DNA of 64,000 nucleotides from Raffaelea ambrosiae (GCA_002778195.1 PCDI01000007.1:2127978-2191977), one strand, 5' to 3'; shown: positions 10,834 through 23,884, numbered from the stretch's first letter. A program made the numbers and translations. Notes: generated by a model not told the origin, from the sequence alone.

Positions 10834-13800
10834 CCCAAAGTCTTGAAGGCACCTTTGCCTTTCTTCAACCCAACCACAACCCCAGACTCCTGTTTTCACT
10901 ACCCCCCTTCCTCTACAACGAAGACGTCGTCATCACGGACCAGGTTCAGCTAAGATTGGCCCATGGTTTTAAAACCGCACTCTCTGAGAAGAGAGAAAAG
11001 GCCCGCAGTGCCTTCAACTAGTTGCAGCCAGAAGAGTAACCACCTTCCGTTTTGAATGTTGGCCTGGATGTCTCTTACGTCTCCTCAATGGTAATGCGCG
11101 TTTGCCGAACAGTGGATGTGGCCCGAGTGGAAAGAAGTTGAAACATTCGATTTACCTGCTCTGATTGGGCAAAGAGCCGGCGAAGGAACTCGCAAAGCAA
11201 CAGAAAGGGACGAACGGGGTCCTTGCATACATCATATCAAAGCTTGTCTTTCATCCACAAGAATGAACAGAGGTATTTGTTCTTCAGCAATACATTACAC
11301 GGCATATCTTGGCTGTCTTTGGAGTGGGCCGGAAAACGCCGAGGGAAACGGAGCATGAGACGGTGTTTGTGCTAGAAGGGATCGAAACAACTGTAAACAT
11401 GATGTTGGGGTGTGTGGTCCATTTGACCTGCCCCTTTCCACGAGTGTTTCGTTGTGGGGACCAGGGTCCAACGAGGGGCATGATCCTGATGTGACCGTAT
11501 CATCGCCACGCGCCGTATCGTACACCATAGTTTATGTGTACTTACTTCGAGGTGTCCAGACCGCTGAATCGCAATAGTATTACATTTCTACAAAACTTTC
11601 CCTCCCCCAAACTGAACACGATGAACATCAACTGAAGGAAGCAATAGTTATATGAATATGGGCAGCTCATAAAGTCTTGGCTTCAGTTTGCAAAGCAAGA
11701 AACGCTAAGCGCTAATTAGATTGATTTTTGTCGTAGGACTGGAAGTCAAAGCTTACAGCCCCCCCCTGCGAAAGAAAAGCCCAGCAAGCCAGGAATCCTG
11801 CATTTCTCGAATACGTCAGCCTAGATTACAAGGCCAGTGTACTACAAGGCGAAACGTGGAGACGAGAACGTAACGAAGTACAGCGCGAAAGACGCTGAGC
11901 GGCGGATCCGTGACGCAATGCATAAAATATGTACACAGTACGTAAGATTCGTTGACTATTGAATTTTGTAGTACTGCTCTTATCGAGGCAGTGTTCTACG
12001 AATGGTGGCAGCATTTCGACATGGTTGTTTGTATGACGATAGGCAGGGGCCGGTGCATGAATTTCAAAATGCATAGCTTGTGATTGAGCAAATAGAATGC
12101 GTACGAGATCCGGTAGTTGAGACGAGCGCGTCGAGGCCAAATCAGCCATTAATCGGCAGCTTGCCTAATTCCGGCAGGTGCTAGCCAGCGAAGTTTCTGA
12201 TTTGCGCAGCATGCCTGTCGAAATGCAGGGACGGATGAAAGAAGCCACAAGGATTGGACGACGCGTGAACAACACCATCAGATTTATCACTACCAATAAA
12301 TGCCTGCTTCTTCGCACGCCACGAGGTCTACAAACCCGTAGGCATGTTTATGGCCTTCCGCTTTGGGCGAGCCATTGGGAAAACTCGCACTGATCGGCAA
12401 GATAGGGGGAAGGCGATCCTGTGTACATTCGAACAGGCTTGGCGACCGCCCGAGATTGGGGGCGGATACTCCAGTGTATCCCTCCCAGCCGTTGCGAGGA
12501 GGCCTTCGCCTATTTTAGGTTTCTGCTTGGCAAATTCTTGACTCTGCGCTTGTTGCTTGTTTCTGCTAGATTCTTATTTTAAGGACTCATCTCCGTCGCT
12601 GTGGCTGGCTTCATGGGGTTTTACCAGGCTAGTTTATCTGCTCAGCAAGTTGTCGCACGATAGCACGTCAGCACAACAGCGCAATAAATCTGCCTCGCGA
12701 TGTGTTGAGGTGCTATGACTTGTCGCGGCACGCATTTACTGTTTTGCCTCGTTTCGCTCTACAAATTCAGTGAGCCCACGCGGGGCGTCGACTAGCACCT
12801 TGTATTAGTTGGTTAGCTGCATAAGATATCTCGGGTTGTCTCCTACACTTCTCTAGACGACCCGCCCTTCCCACAATATGGCAAGATACGCCCGATTACA
12901 AACCTCTTCGCTGTATATCACAGAATACCAAGCAGCCTATGGTGTACATGGCGTATCAATTCCAGGACAGGAAGGAGCCTGCGCTATGTCAGGTAGACCA
13001 CTATGCACGATGAGCTTCTGGTACACACGCCATCCCACGCCATTTCCCCTCGTTTTCCTTAAGCCAATGCTTCGAAAACGACATATCGTAGCACAAGTTG
13101 TGTGCAGTTCTCAAAAATTCTTTCGTCTGTACACTGTGCAATGAGCGACGCTGATGCGCCGTTCGAGGTGATTGTGGCCATTTGCCACAGAGGGCTGAAA
13201 AAATTGCCAGAAATGTTCTGTGCTGTAGTCAAGTAACGATGCAGCAGTGGAGCCTGTGTCATCAGCGTAACCAAGTATTACCCAAGATGGAGGCCGACCG
13301 TCCTGATTGCCTACGAAGAAAACGATTGATAATTTGCCAACGAGATTTTGCAAAAAGCTTTCATATAAATCATGTTTGACCGAAGAACAGATTATTATGG
13401 ACAAGATAGGGCCCAACACATAAGCACACAGTTGGGGGCCGTGGCAATTTTGTGTGAACGGGACGTCGGATCAACCCACATGCAAATACTTGCCTGCCCA
13501 ACTCCAGAAGAAGAAGTTGGAAAGTCCACATCTCAATACCCACCGCCTGAAATACATGCGATTACAGAGCAGGATAATTGGCTCCCTCTCTTACTGCTTC
13601 CAGACATGTCCGCGCTGTACCAAGACAACTTTGGCAGGTCAGAAGCAGAAAGATGGGCAGGCTTCGCCAACGCGCCCGACATGCTATGGTATGCGACTCT
13701 AATATTGTCAATGCTGTATCCCATTTTCTCTTCCTCCATGCGGTGAAACTGGCAGACTAGATCGTCATGCAGCAGCCCCCACCCCCATAGTTCATCTTAA

Positions 13801-14012
13801 ATCTATCAGCACATATCTACACCACCTGCCTGTATTGTACCAAATCAAGCAAGTCACAGCTGAACATTCGTGTGCTAATTTTCATAGGGAATTCCTCTAT
13901 GACGTTTTGTGAACTAGCTCCTGACCGGAGAAAGCATTTTGCAGTGGCTCGTAGACTAGCTATGAGAAGTCCTTGATACAGTTTGCAAATCTACACATTG
14001 TAGTTATGCAGA
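10834..14012. other. Gene-poor stretch, nothing recognised
   Basis: More than 3 kb with only short frames on both strands (longest about 124 codons, 13372-13746 plus). None shows a domain, signal peptide or fungal splice pattern that would link exons. It is not strongly AT-rich, so heavy RIP is not evident. Unrecognised small or non-coding transcripts cannot be excluded. Confidence 0.45.
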
Positions 14013-15866
14013 TCAACGAGTTAAAGCAGCCTCGAATAAGATCCGCAATTGATCTCTCTCGCGCTCTAGATCTGTGGCCAAGCCGGGTGCGAGCATCAAC
14101 ACACGTGCTTGCGGGATCGTGCCCTCCACTAGATCCTCGATATGCTCTCGACCGAACCCAAGATCTTTCAGGCCCCTTGGTTGATCGCCTAAAATGTCCA
14201 GGAATTTGGAAACAGCTTCACCAAGTATCTCACCTGCACTCTCCCGCTTCGCATTTGTAATGTCACAGCCAAAAGCTTCGGCAGCTTGCAGATGTCGATC
14301 CGGGTTGGACGGTGCGGTAAACCGGAACACAGCAGGGGCAGAAACGGCAACAGATACACCATGAGGAATCAGAGGGCTAGTGACTTCATACCCTTGTTGT
14401 GTATATCCGGGATTTTGTCCCGAAATAGGGTAAGACATTCCTGGTTGTATTAGCTTCAAACTCTCATCAAAATGTATGTCGTGTCAAATGAAAACATACC
14501 GTGGCACAAATGTACACCGGCATTTCCGAAGCCGACGCCCGCAAGGGTAGCGGCAAGAAGCATCTTATATTGAGCCTCTTCGTCCTCGGGGTCATGTACT
14601 GTCCGTGGAAGATACTTGACAACGTCCTTCAAAGCTGCAAACGAGAAGATGTCGCTGATAGGATTTGCGCCTTGGTAAGCCGGCCTCAAGATAGGGTTCG
14701 ACGGGCGAGGGACACGCTCTGTGTATGGAATGGCTGTCCATGATTCTAAGGAATGGCACAGCACGTCTAGCCCGGAGCTTGCTTTGACAGCAGACGGCAT
14801 GGTTGCCGTGTTCAGTGGATCACAAATGCCTAGCAAGGGCTTGAGATTTCTGTGGGCAATGCCAGTTTTGGCGCGTTTAGACACCAGATCGAAGATTGCC
14901 GTGCCAGTTGTTTCACTTCCAGTGCCGGCAGTGGTGGGGATGGCTATAAGAGGACGGAGCGGTTTGTCAACAGGTCGTCCATTTCCAAGTGGAGCATTGA
15001 CAAAGTCAAGAAAATCGGCATCCGGGTAGCACGTGTAAAGGTTCATGAGCTTGGCGGTGTCCATAACAGAGCCACCACCAACAGCAACAAATGCATCTGG
15101 ATTGAGCGGCTTAGCCCATGAAATGGCATCCTTAATTCTGGCATTTGGTCAGCTTTCTTGACTCTGTGGTAAGAAGAGGCGGCGTGATCTACACACGAAT
15201 TGTCCTTCGGCTCGATCCTCGTTTTATTGAAGACAGAAAACTTGATACCCTCATCTTCAAGGGCGTTGCGAACTTGAGCCATAGCTCGAAGTTTGTCGAC
15301 AGTTCCATCGGTAACAACGGCCACATTTTTGGCACCTAGATTCTTGAGATCCATCCCGACCTCGCTAGTCACCCCGTTCCCAAAACGTATGGACGAGGCG
15401 GCCATTTCAAATGCATATTCCTTCAAGGGGTGCTGCGCTTGCTGTTGCGGTGTGGTATATCCGCGCTTCGATGACCGAGAGTATGGACTCAACAGCTTGC
15501 GATGCGGGAAGTGGCGGTGGTGATGATGATTAGGGTTGGAGTGGCAAGGACAAGTTGGCGGATGCGTATACTGAATTGTCCTCAGCAAACTCACTGCCCG
15601 AGTTGTTGACTTCGGGAAGCAGATGTCAGTTGTTATTGTTTTCTGGGGTTCCTTCTATGCCCACTCTCTTCTTGCATCGAGAAACCTCTCATTTCCTGTA
15701 TGTTGTCCCACATCCGATCCCCGCCATCTCTTCTTTGCCACTCAAATTTTCGTGCCCCAGCTCCGCTATCGGAGAAGGAACCACTTGAACCGGGTCGAGC
15801 AACTTGGACGACGCTGTATTGATCACGAGGACTCACATTTGGTACTACACGTATGGAAGATGTCAT
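14013..15866 (-). CDS. Mitochondrial iron-containing alcohol dehydrogenase (hydroxyacid-oxoacid transhydrogenase, ADHFE1-like)
   Basis: The body is clear: exons 15197-15570, 14500-15137 and 14013-14440. It matches hydroxyacid-oxoacid transhydrogenase along its whole length (YAFEMAASSIRFG, VGGGSVMDTAKLMNLY, TTAGTGSETTGTAIFD, SGLDVLCHSLESW, NAGVHLCHGMSYPISG). In animals this enzyme couples oxidation of 4-hydroxybutyrate to reduction of 2-oxoglutarate. The His-containing strings LCHSLES and LCHGMSYP are in the metal-binding region. The start is less certain: the long first frame only opens with a GTG at 15594. A strong donor (GTGAGT) follows ten codons beginning with ATG at 15866. Joining 15837-15866 to the acceptor at 15570/15571 keeps the frame and gives 489 codons with a basic, His-rich leader that could target mitochondria. 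That first exon is an inference. Confidence 0.88.
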
Positions 15867-16780
15867 TCTGGAAGGTAAAGATAGCCAGGAATTATGTTAT
15901 GAAGGACGATCAATCGATGTGAAGGAGGAGAGAAAACAGGCATCCGGAACCAAGCTATCCAAACTAACAATAAACCGACCCCATTAATACCCCCGCAATC
16001 CAGTTCTCTCGGCACGACATAACTACCCCGGACAGCCTATCTGATCACGTGATATACAGCCGGCAATTAACCGTCCCCCAAAGCACACAAACACATAGCC
16101 GAATCTACAAATGCGACCAGTACTAATGATAAATAACCAAGCCGATCTTGGACACACCGGAACTATACATGTGAGGATTTATGCAGCCCGCCAGATCCGT
16201 GGTGTTAGAGTATCGGTATCAACACCGTTGGTTTCGCTTCCGGACAGTGCCGTTTTAAATGACATGTTTTACTGCTGGCGAAGATTGGCTGGTAACGTTG
16301 GTAGACAGGAATATCTAATTTATATATAGAGATTCCGTTCATCTGATATCAAGTTCGCAATATTGTACCTTAGGGAACCCTTTTGATATGGCTCTCAATT
16401 CGTAGTACTGCCTCCAGGACGACTTTTGGATTGGTAGCTACTGCCTTAGGCAATCTGTGACTTAATGGTGACGCATGTTCAAATGCCAACCACAATACCT
16501 CTGTGAAGGGTTTACTACGTGTCGAGGAACAGTCAGCGCTGTACAATCACGTGCCGCCTGAGGAAACGGACACAATTGAGTACGACAAGGGCAGAAAATG
16601 TACCAATCTCGGGTTCCCAAACTAGACAAGAGATGACCTCAACATGCGCCAGTAAAGCATATAAAACGCTACTGAAATGACACCCAATGGTGACCCATTT
16701 GACTGATTGACATAAAGAGTCTGGCGGGAACATCGACCATGGTTTTTCGGTCATACAAGGCGAGTAAACATAAGGATAGG
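15867..16780. other. Intergenic, no gene recognised
   Basis: The promoter flank of the ADHFE1-like gene and the 3' flank of the glutathione transferase gene. Only short frames without domains are present. Confidence 0.5.
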
Positions 16781-17868
16781 CTATAGCAGTACAATATCGG
16801 GAATTTCCGCCATATGAACACCACCAACGGGAAGTTTTGTCAAATCCGCCACGTAGCCTGTCTCAATTTCTGGCCATGGCCCCATTGGCGTGATACCATG
16901 AGGATTTATGTCCTTGTGTGATTTGGTATAATTTTCCTTGATATGTCGGAAGTCTGTTGTCTCCCGAAAACCAGGAACGTCCCAATATAAGTGCTTAAGC
17001 CAATTGTGGATCTGTGGGTAGTCGTGTCGAATGGTACCCAGGTTGCACTTGAAGTGTTGAACATACACGACGTCAAAGCGAATCACCGTGACATATGCCC
17101 TGATGTCAAGCTCAGTCAACTCTTTCCCTAAAATATATGGGCCCAGATTGTCGGCAATGAGCTTCTCCAAGCGGTTCAAGGCAGAAAAAACACGAGACAC
17201 ATTGGTATCGTAGAGATCTTGCGTGGTTGAAAACCCCGCCTTGTACACCCCGATGTTGAGATCCCGTTGCATCCAAACCGATTCTGCGTCAATACGCCCT
17301 CGAAGATGTTCTGGATAGAAGCCCAAGGCGGCTTTACCCTCAGGCAACAGAGAATCGAACGCAGTTTGAAGGTTTCTCATTAGTTCATGCGACTCGTTGT
17401 TGACGATTGTGGCGCTGCGTTGATCCCATAGCAAAGGTACCGAATAGCGACCGGTATACTTGGGATTCGCTTTAAAGTATACCTCATGTAGGTATTTTGC
17501 GTGGAAAAGAGGGTCTGGGGTGGCTCCATCGTATTCCAAACTTGTATCAGGGAAGGCCCAGCCTGGCCAGCCAGACGCATCACCCTTCGGGTACGGTTTC
17601 ACAATGGTAATGGGAAGCAAGTCCTGGAGGCCCTTGAGGTGACGCACCAGGTTGACACGGTGGGCAAATGGGCAGAAAAGGCCTTGTACTGTCAGCAGAG
17701 AAGCCAACACATTCTTACAGGTGAAAACAAACCAATGTAGAGACGATATCGGTCGGCCTCTGGCTTGAAAGGACCGTCGTCTGAAATCTCTCCATGCCAC
17801 GCCTGTGTTGCCCCGGAGAGGTGCTCAGATACTGATGTGAGTGTCGGTCTTACTTCTTGAGAAGACAT
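16781..17868 (-). CDS. Glutathione S-transferase, xi class (glutathionyl-hydroquinone reductase/ECM4-like)
   Basis: Two exons, 17733-17868 and 16781-17688, give 347 codons. The catalytic Cys is C51 in LFCPFAHR, reached across the intron. Most family members have CPWAHR, so the Phe is a small variation. PLLWDQRSATIVNNESHELMR is the glutathione-binding cis-Pro and NESxE region. The C-terminal helical domain contains GPYILGKELTELDIRAYVTVIRFDVVY, diagnostic for this class. Such enzymes reduce glutathionyl-hydroquinones in the cytosol or mitochondria. The frame extends upstream of 17868 only through a TTG, so the ATG at 17866-17868 (MSSQEVRP) is taken as the start. The gene is divergent to the flavin monooxygenase, with 847 bp between them. 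Confidence 0.93.
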
Positions 17869-18715
17869 AGCGTGGTGGTAATTGCGATACAAAAGATGAC
17901 TCAGAAAACACGTCCTCGGCTACTTCTGGCTGTCGAGAAAGAGTTGTCTTTTGGGTTTTCTGTGACGTTATGTCGATTTGTCAGCAACTATGAGACCCAA
18001 TGGTAGAGTCATGTGACCGATTGCTTTTTGCCATTACGCCGAGAATGCTGTGTACTAACTAACTACTATGTAGTTACATAGTATATAGTTCCAGTACCGA
18101 TAAGAGGCTCGGACAGCGGCCACCTATTTTCAGGTACAACAAACAATCGTACACATCGTTATAAACTGTGACTCACTTATTACACCTGGAAGCTCTTAAA
18201 GATCTGGCATAAAGATGCTGGAAAGAAAACGTTAGATAAGACGAAAATCCACAAAGGTCAGTTCTGTAAGGTAAATAATACAACGCCAGTATTGAAGAAA
18301 GCAGTACGGCTCTTTACTATGCACATGTCCAAACAGACGATGCCAGATTGATTAGATAACGGATGATACAGAACGACCTTGCTTCTTTGGTCTTAGTCTG
18401 TGTGCTTCGCTAAAGAGTGCCAGAATGGGACGTGCTGCATCAGCTCGTATTCAGCTTTGTTTGGGACTGTAATAAAAAAAGACAAATAACTTTTCCTGCT
18501 CGGTAGTAAAAAGCGTTTCAATTCCGTAAGTCTGCCTAACAGGGGTCTACTGCCAAGGGAATTGAAGGAGGAACCCGGATGGAGTGTCCGACATAGGACC
18601 ATCTCAGTGGTATAACTACGAGGCCTCCGCATCAAGATCACAGGCTATTAAGTTCTCATTTGACAAGACGCCAACACACTTGTCTATGTACTCATTTGCT
18701 TCCAACATTTACACA
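17869..18715. other. Shared promoter region between GST (-) and FMO (+)
   Basis: 847 bp between two divergent starts. A dyad with 7-bp arms (CTATGTA/TACATAG, 2-nt spacer) lies at 18066-18081. An upstream in-frame ATG for the FMO at 18584 would add 44 residues before the Rossmann motif, so it is not preferred. Confidence 0.45.
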
Positions 18716-20730
18716 ATGACGACTACGAACTCTGGCAACACTGTCGCAGTGATAGGATTGGGTAAGTCCCATAATTACCACAGTGGCCGACAATGGCCGA
18801 TAACATGCTCACGAAGCATCCTTGTAGGGGCACTGGGACTTGTCACTTTAAAAAACTTGATTGAAGAAGGATTTAGCGTCACTGGGTTCGAGAGAAAGGA
18901 GTACGTGGGTGGGCTGTGGAAATTTACCACCGAGCCAACGACATCTGTATTGCCAAGTAAGTGGATTCCGCGAATGATAACTCATGACTTAGGCAAGAAC
19001 AACAAGGCCATGCAATAGTAGCTCACCACAGTCTAGCAACTATCACCAATATTTCCAAGGAAAGGGTAAGTAGCTATATACTATGTATCTGTCCTATAAC
19101 AGTTTGGATGTTGACACAGTTCTTAAGGGTTGCTTCACAGATTTTCCATTTGCAGACGGTATGTAAATATGACAAACCATGAGCTTGAACAAAGCCAATC
19201 CAACCTAATGGGAAGTCAGACGTTCCTAGTCATATCCCAAGCGCCGACGTCGCATCATATCTTGAGTCATACGCAGACCAGTTTCAGCTTCGAAAATTTA
19301 TGCGCCTGGGGACATCCGTGACAGAAGTGCTGCACGACGACAACAGAGAAAAGTGGATCATCAAAACTGCGTCGCGGGCCGAAATAGAGGAGTTTGACAA
19401 AATTGTGATTGCTACCGGAATAAACCAAACTGCAAGCATCCCTAAAGTGGAGGGCATCGAGCTATTTGAGGGAACCGCAATCCATTCCCAGTGGTTTAAA
19501 ATGTGGTATTTGTCCATCGAGATCTCCGATTGACACCATGCTGACAAGTTACAGACCCGAAGATTTTAGCGGAAAAAATGTCATCGTCGTCGGCTTGGGA
19601 AGTACAGCGGCCGATACTGCCACAGAGCTTGTGGGCCATGCACGTAAGATATACTTGGCACATCGTCATGGCGTTTACATTGTATGTGTCCCCTCGTTCT
19701 TGACACTTGAAGAATTTGAGATTTTAATACACAGAAGCTTCCACGGAGTATCAATGGCCAACCTGCCGACCACAGTGTTACGTACAAGATGCTCACTTTC
19801 CAGGGCTTCCTCGACCACTGGGTACCAAGTTTGGCGGAACGAATATTTAACCTATTCCTGAAAAAGTTGCAGAATGATGCTTTCCCAAGCATTTTGCGCA
19901 ACAAAGAGTGGGGAATCTGGCCGGCACCGTCAATCAAGCAATCTGTGCCAACTGTGAGTGACGAGATCGTGGCAGCTCTTGAGAGGGCTGATATTGAATC
20001 TGTACCTGGGATTTCCCGTATAATTGGTCCTCGGTCTGTACAGCTCGACGGAGCAGGATTCCTAAAGACAGACAAGGCTGAAATGCCTATCTGCCTTCAT
20101 GATATCGACGCTATCATCTTCTGCACCGGATATGCTGCAGATTTGGGCAAGCTGCTGGAACCACGTCTCAACCCTTCACGTAACACTACACCCAAATGGG
20201 CTATGACTCCAGGATCTCGTGGAAAGCCCCTTCCGCGACTGTACAAGAATCTCATATCCCTCGACCACCCGCAGTCACTAGCATTTATGGGTGCTGTGGC
20301 CTTCCCTACACCAGCTTTTCAACTTTACGATATTGCATCCATGGCGCTAGCTCAAATATGGAGTGGTAACGTAAAGTTGCCCTCCCAGGAAGAAATGGAG
20401 ATTTCAGTGGACAAGCACCACGCCTGGATGTGCAAACTGGCACAAAAAGGTCCAGTGTACCCAGGGATGGTCAATCAGAGTGAATGGCTTACTTGGGCTG
20501 ACGAAATGGCTGGGACTGGTATCGCTGATAACCTGGGATGGGGGCTGCAGTCCTGGAAGTTTTGGCTAAGAGATCGTGCATTCTATAAGTTATTAACCAG
20601 CGGTGTGTACAGCCCACACTTGTATCGGGTGTTTGATGGACGACGGAAAAAGTGGGATGGAGCACGGTCAGCGATTGAGAAGATGAACCGAGAGGTGTTA
20701 CTGAAAGGGAGTAAGCCGAAGCAGCTGTAG
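18716..20730 (+). CDS. Flavin-containing monooxygenase (FMO family)
   Basis: Seven exons, 18716-18761, 18828-18956, 19037-19065, 19128-19158, 19220-19502, 19555-19681 and 19735-20730, give 546 codons. The FAD-binding Gly motif (VIGLGALGLV, residues 12-21) is split by intron 1. The NADPH site is VVGLGSTAAD. The FMO-identifying motif FxGxxxHxxxF appears as FEGTAIHSQWF, and the C-terminal FATGY-like motif as FCTGYAAD. These enzymes oxygenate nucleophilic N or S atoms, or do Baeyer-Villiger chemistry, with NADPH and O2. Exons 3 and 4 are only 29 and 31 nt, and automatic annotation may miss them. The start at 18716 puts the Rossmann fold at the N-terminus as usual. All conserved parts are present, so the gene looks functional although its right side borders decayed DNA. 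Confidence 0.88.
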
Positions 20731-22990
20731 GTAAGGCCGCACTTTTCGCTGTGTCACTGTCGTGCGTGAGAGTCGGGGTGGAACGGCTAATTATGCACAC
20801 AGAAGTAAATAGAGTCAAAATGGGAATGATTAGATAGTAATTGGCGAAGAGCAGTACGATATTCATGTAATATCCTTTCACACAGCCCAACCAGCACTGC
20901 GGACGGTTTCGATGGAGATATTGCTCAATTCAAAGCGACATTATCATGGTCCCTGCCCAGCGTCAAGACTTTTCAGCCTTCCAAACTCTTACAGATGATT
21001 CCGGTCCTCGTTTGCCATCTAAGTTTTAGACCACGGATCGCCAAATTGCAGCGTAATATGCTTTTCACTCGGGCTGTGTTTTCGGAATACGAGTTACTCT
21101 GTGGTCATCTGTTTATCCAGGCCCAAAATAATTGCCATTGTATTGTGTTAGCGAGTGGGGGAGCATCAATGAGACCTGACAGAAGGTGTCGCTTGCTGTC
21201 TAGGCTGCACAGCCAGACAGTCTGCATCACCTTCAGCTAGCTGCGGAAGTGCCTCGGCAATTTGTTGACAATATGCAGAGGATCTTGCAGAGCTATCTTG
21301 CATGTACAATTGCGGGCAGTGATGCTCATATGACAAAACTTGAACTCGATCTGCTAAGAAGTACTTCGGCTGGAGCTCGGAAAGGGCACCACTCTCGGCT
21401 CAGTAAAGTTTCCGATATTGTGCCCGTCGACATGTCAAGGCTTATGGGCAGCAACTACAACTGTTATCAGCCTTGCTGATTCAAATCCAATCACCATTGG
21501 AAGTCTCTTCCATAAAAGACTTTCACCCATAACGACGATTGTTGATTCGGTGGCGAACTTTCCACGACTGGTTATTGAGGGCTATATCGTTGAATACTCG
21601 AGGTACAGCGCAAACAACGAACTCGAAATTTGACACGGTCAGGTGGGCAAATACAGGAAGCGTTCCGCTCTGGCGACAGAAGACGCCATTTGTCCCGTTT
21701 CTGGCTAATAGTGTCATGGCGAATTATTGCACATTCGGACATACAAACTGGAAAGTGTACGTCAAGAGTTCATTAACTCCTACGGGCTGGGTTGTGGGGG
21801 GGGGGGGGGGGGGGAGGGAATTTGTCACTTCACCTGTGACGAAATTGCTGGCACACCACAGTCGAGGACCGTTAACTATCTTGGCACACCACTTAGTGAC
21901 TTCGACTTTCAATAATAGAAAGTCAAATACAGAGGGAAATAAGGGAAATATAAGTGCAATGACTGAATACCGGGCGACTGTCCCAGACAGTCTTCCAAGG
22001 TGGCAACTGATAGTTGTTCCACCCTCAAGATTTTTCGGCGAAAAGTTACCTCATGTCATCATGCATCGGTGGTTCCTCATCGGTGGTTCCTTCGACACAG
22101 TTGAGTCTTCTGGAGATGGGATCGCTTAAAGTCCCTGGTGTCTTGACTTTCTTGAGCGACCTGTGGAGAAGCTTTGAGATAAGTCAAAGGCTTTGTGGAG
22201 GGGAGGGGAAGGAAGCAATTTCGCAGCCGCGGGTAGTCCCAATGCCAGAAATAGTCGATCTGGGCCTCCATGGGTCGCAGAAACATAGAACTACACCAGT
22301 ATTGTTGGACTTCTGCGCGGGCATGTTTGCATTTATTTGACGGCATCTACATTTCGTGGGATAAATAAAAATGGAGAGAATAATAAACACTTACCAAGTC
22401 AAAAAATGCATGCGGCGCATCACTGGCTGACCTAATTTCTCTTGCTGCCATTAGCAAAGATGGAGTCGTTTGTGTGCTTGTCCGTCTGTCAGCCATATGT
22501 AAGTATTTCTTAGTTATTCTAATGAGGTTTGTAGATCGAAGCAACATCTCAAACTGAATTTTCAGCTGAATGCAGTTTGTCAAGCTTCCCCGAGTTCGGA
22601 TAGTTTGGGGCCAAAAACACAATACGGCAACTTTTAATGGAGACAAATAGGGACAGAACGTACGTTTCAAGTTTAAGCACAGATTGCGTATGCAAACAAC
22701 AGAGACACAGCTCTTGCAGCCTTTACAACTCATACTTAGGTAGCCCTACCACAACTCAAACTGCCCATAAAAGAGTATGGAGACACTACAAACTGAAGGA
22801 CGAAATATATCAACGCAACACATCACTTCTGGTGGACCTCCCGCCAGTCCTTCTGGCTTCGCTGAAAATAGCAAACTATGGGTTGTAATGAACTTATCTT
22901 ACTACTGTCGCGGCGAATTTTGAGCCGATCGATGGAGACAGAATTCGTTTACTTGGAAGTGCTCTCTACACTACCACCGTAGAAATTAAG
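20731..22990. other. Intergenic, apparently decayed DNA
   Basis: About 2.3 kb with only short frames. Notable features are a run of 19 G at 21796-21814 and a perfect 14-bp tandem duplication near 22063-22090. No protein domain was recognised on either strand. It continues into the aldo-keto reductase remnant. Confidence 0.45.
21796..21814 (+). repeat. Homopolymer run of 19 G
   Basis: Uninterrupted G run in non-coding DNA. It is a possible G-quadruplex, but also a place where sequencing errors are common, so its exact length should not be trusted. Confidence 0.9.
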
Positions 22991-23475
22991 CTACTCGTCA
23001 CCTTGGAAAATGACTCTGGTGGACATCCACGCATACTGCACCACCTTGAAACGCGACTGTATTGCGCTTATACTGTCCATCTCCTCAGGGGTCAAAGCCC
23101 ACCCGTCCAGCGCAAAGTTTGACTTGATACGCGAGGGCGTGACACTCTTGGGAATCATACTCGTCCGGCTCTGCAAACCCCACCTGAGTCTGTGGTTGCT
23201 GGAGTCAGTTTCAAGTACAAAACTCAAACGCTTGGTGTTTTGTTCTTCTCCTTTGATATTCTATATACTGCGACCTCTCCATATAGCGGACCAGAATTGT
23301 CGAGAGGAGACCCGACAATCCCTCCCCAGACAAGAGTACGCAGTGCAGTGTATGCTTTTTGACTTGCAATACGCGACCAGCTTAGGCCTGGAAAGTGACT
23401 TAAAACAATGCTCAACGAGGGCTTGCACAACTCCATCACCCCTGCTTTTCTTCCAGACCTCCACATCATAGTTTC
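22991..23475 (-). pseudogene. Aldo-keto reductase remnant (C-terminal part)
   Basis: Minus-strand translation shows aldo-keto reductase pieces in several frames. They are RPKLVAYCKSKSIHCTAYSCLG (compare CKSKGIxVTAYSPLG in the family), then a frame change to GPLYGEVAVYRISKEKNKTPS. After a stop comes WGLQSRTSMIPKSVTPSRI with a normal C-terminus (ALTPEEMDSISAIQSRFKVV) ending in FQGDE at the stop 22991-22993. The N-terminal half with the catalytic Asp/Tyr/Lys is missing. The family normally has about 310-330 residues, and about 150 remain. A short intron around the KTPS stop is possible, but it would not restore the missing half. The gene was an NAD(P)H-dependent carbonyl or sugar reductase. Confidence 0.7.
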
Positions 23476-23884
23476 CCGTTGTTAAAGTTAAGTGGTGTTA
23501 TAACTTACTATGGGTTTATGGCGTGCATTTAGAAGCTCTTAGTTACTCGTAAATATAGATGGTGGGTTACTTTAAACATGAGCCTTCGATTTGATTTACA
23601 GCTGGCACAATCTTGCTCGTCGGGTGGTTGAGCAAAGACTCTAGGTGAAAACTGGACGCACCGATAGTTTAACATTCCTTTTTGCATTTCTTTCCTGTAG
23701 TAGACTGCACCGAATTCTGAACGGCTTTATCAGTGACAGATAGGCAAACTTCACCCGTGTTCGGCAAACTAGACCTCAAACTTTAATGATGTCGCTACCG
23801 GGGCAGTGCAGTTTATCGAGAGTCCTTTCACATATCCAGGCAAAAGTACGCAAATAGTAAATTTAAACTCTAGTTACATGGCTG
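23476..23884. other. Spacer between two pseudogenes
   Basis: About 400 bp. The missing N-terminal half of the aldo-keto reductase was looked for here on the minus strand and not seen. Confidence 0.4.

Noticed and set aside
13372..13746. 124-codon plus-strand frame in the gene-poor region
   Set aside because: Overlapping frames of similar length on both strands, no domain, no signal; not distinguishable from chance.
21539..22129. 196-codon plus-strand frame crossing the poly-G run
   Set aside because: Its length depends on the G-run count, and translation gives a Gly string in otherwise unrecognisable sequence.
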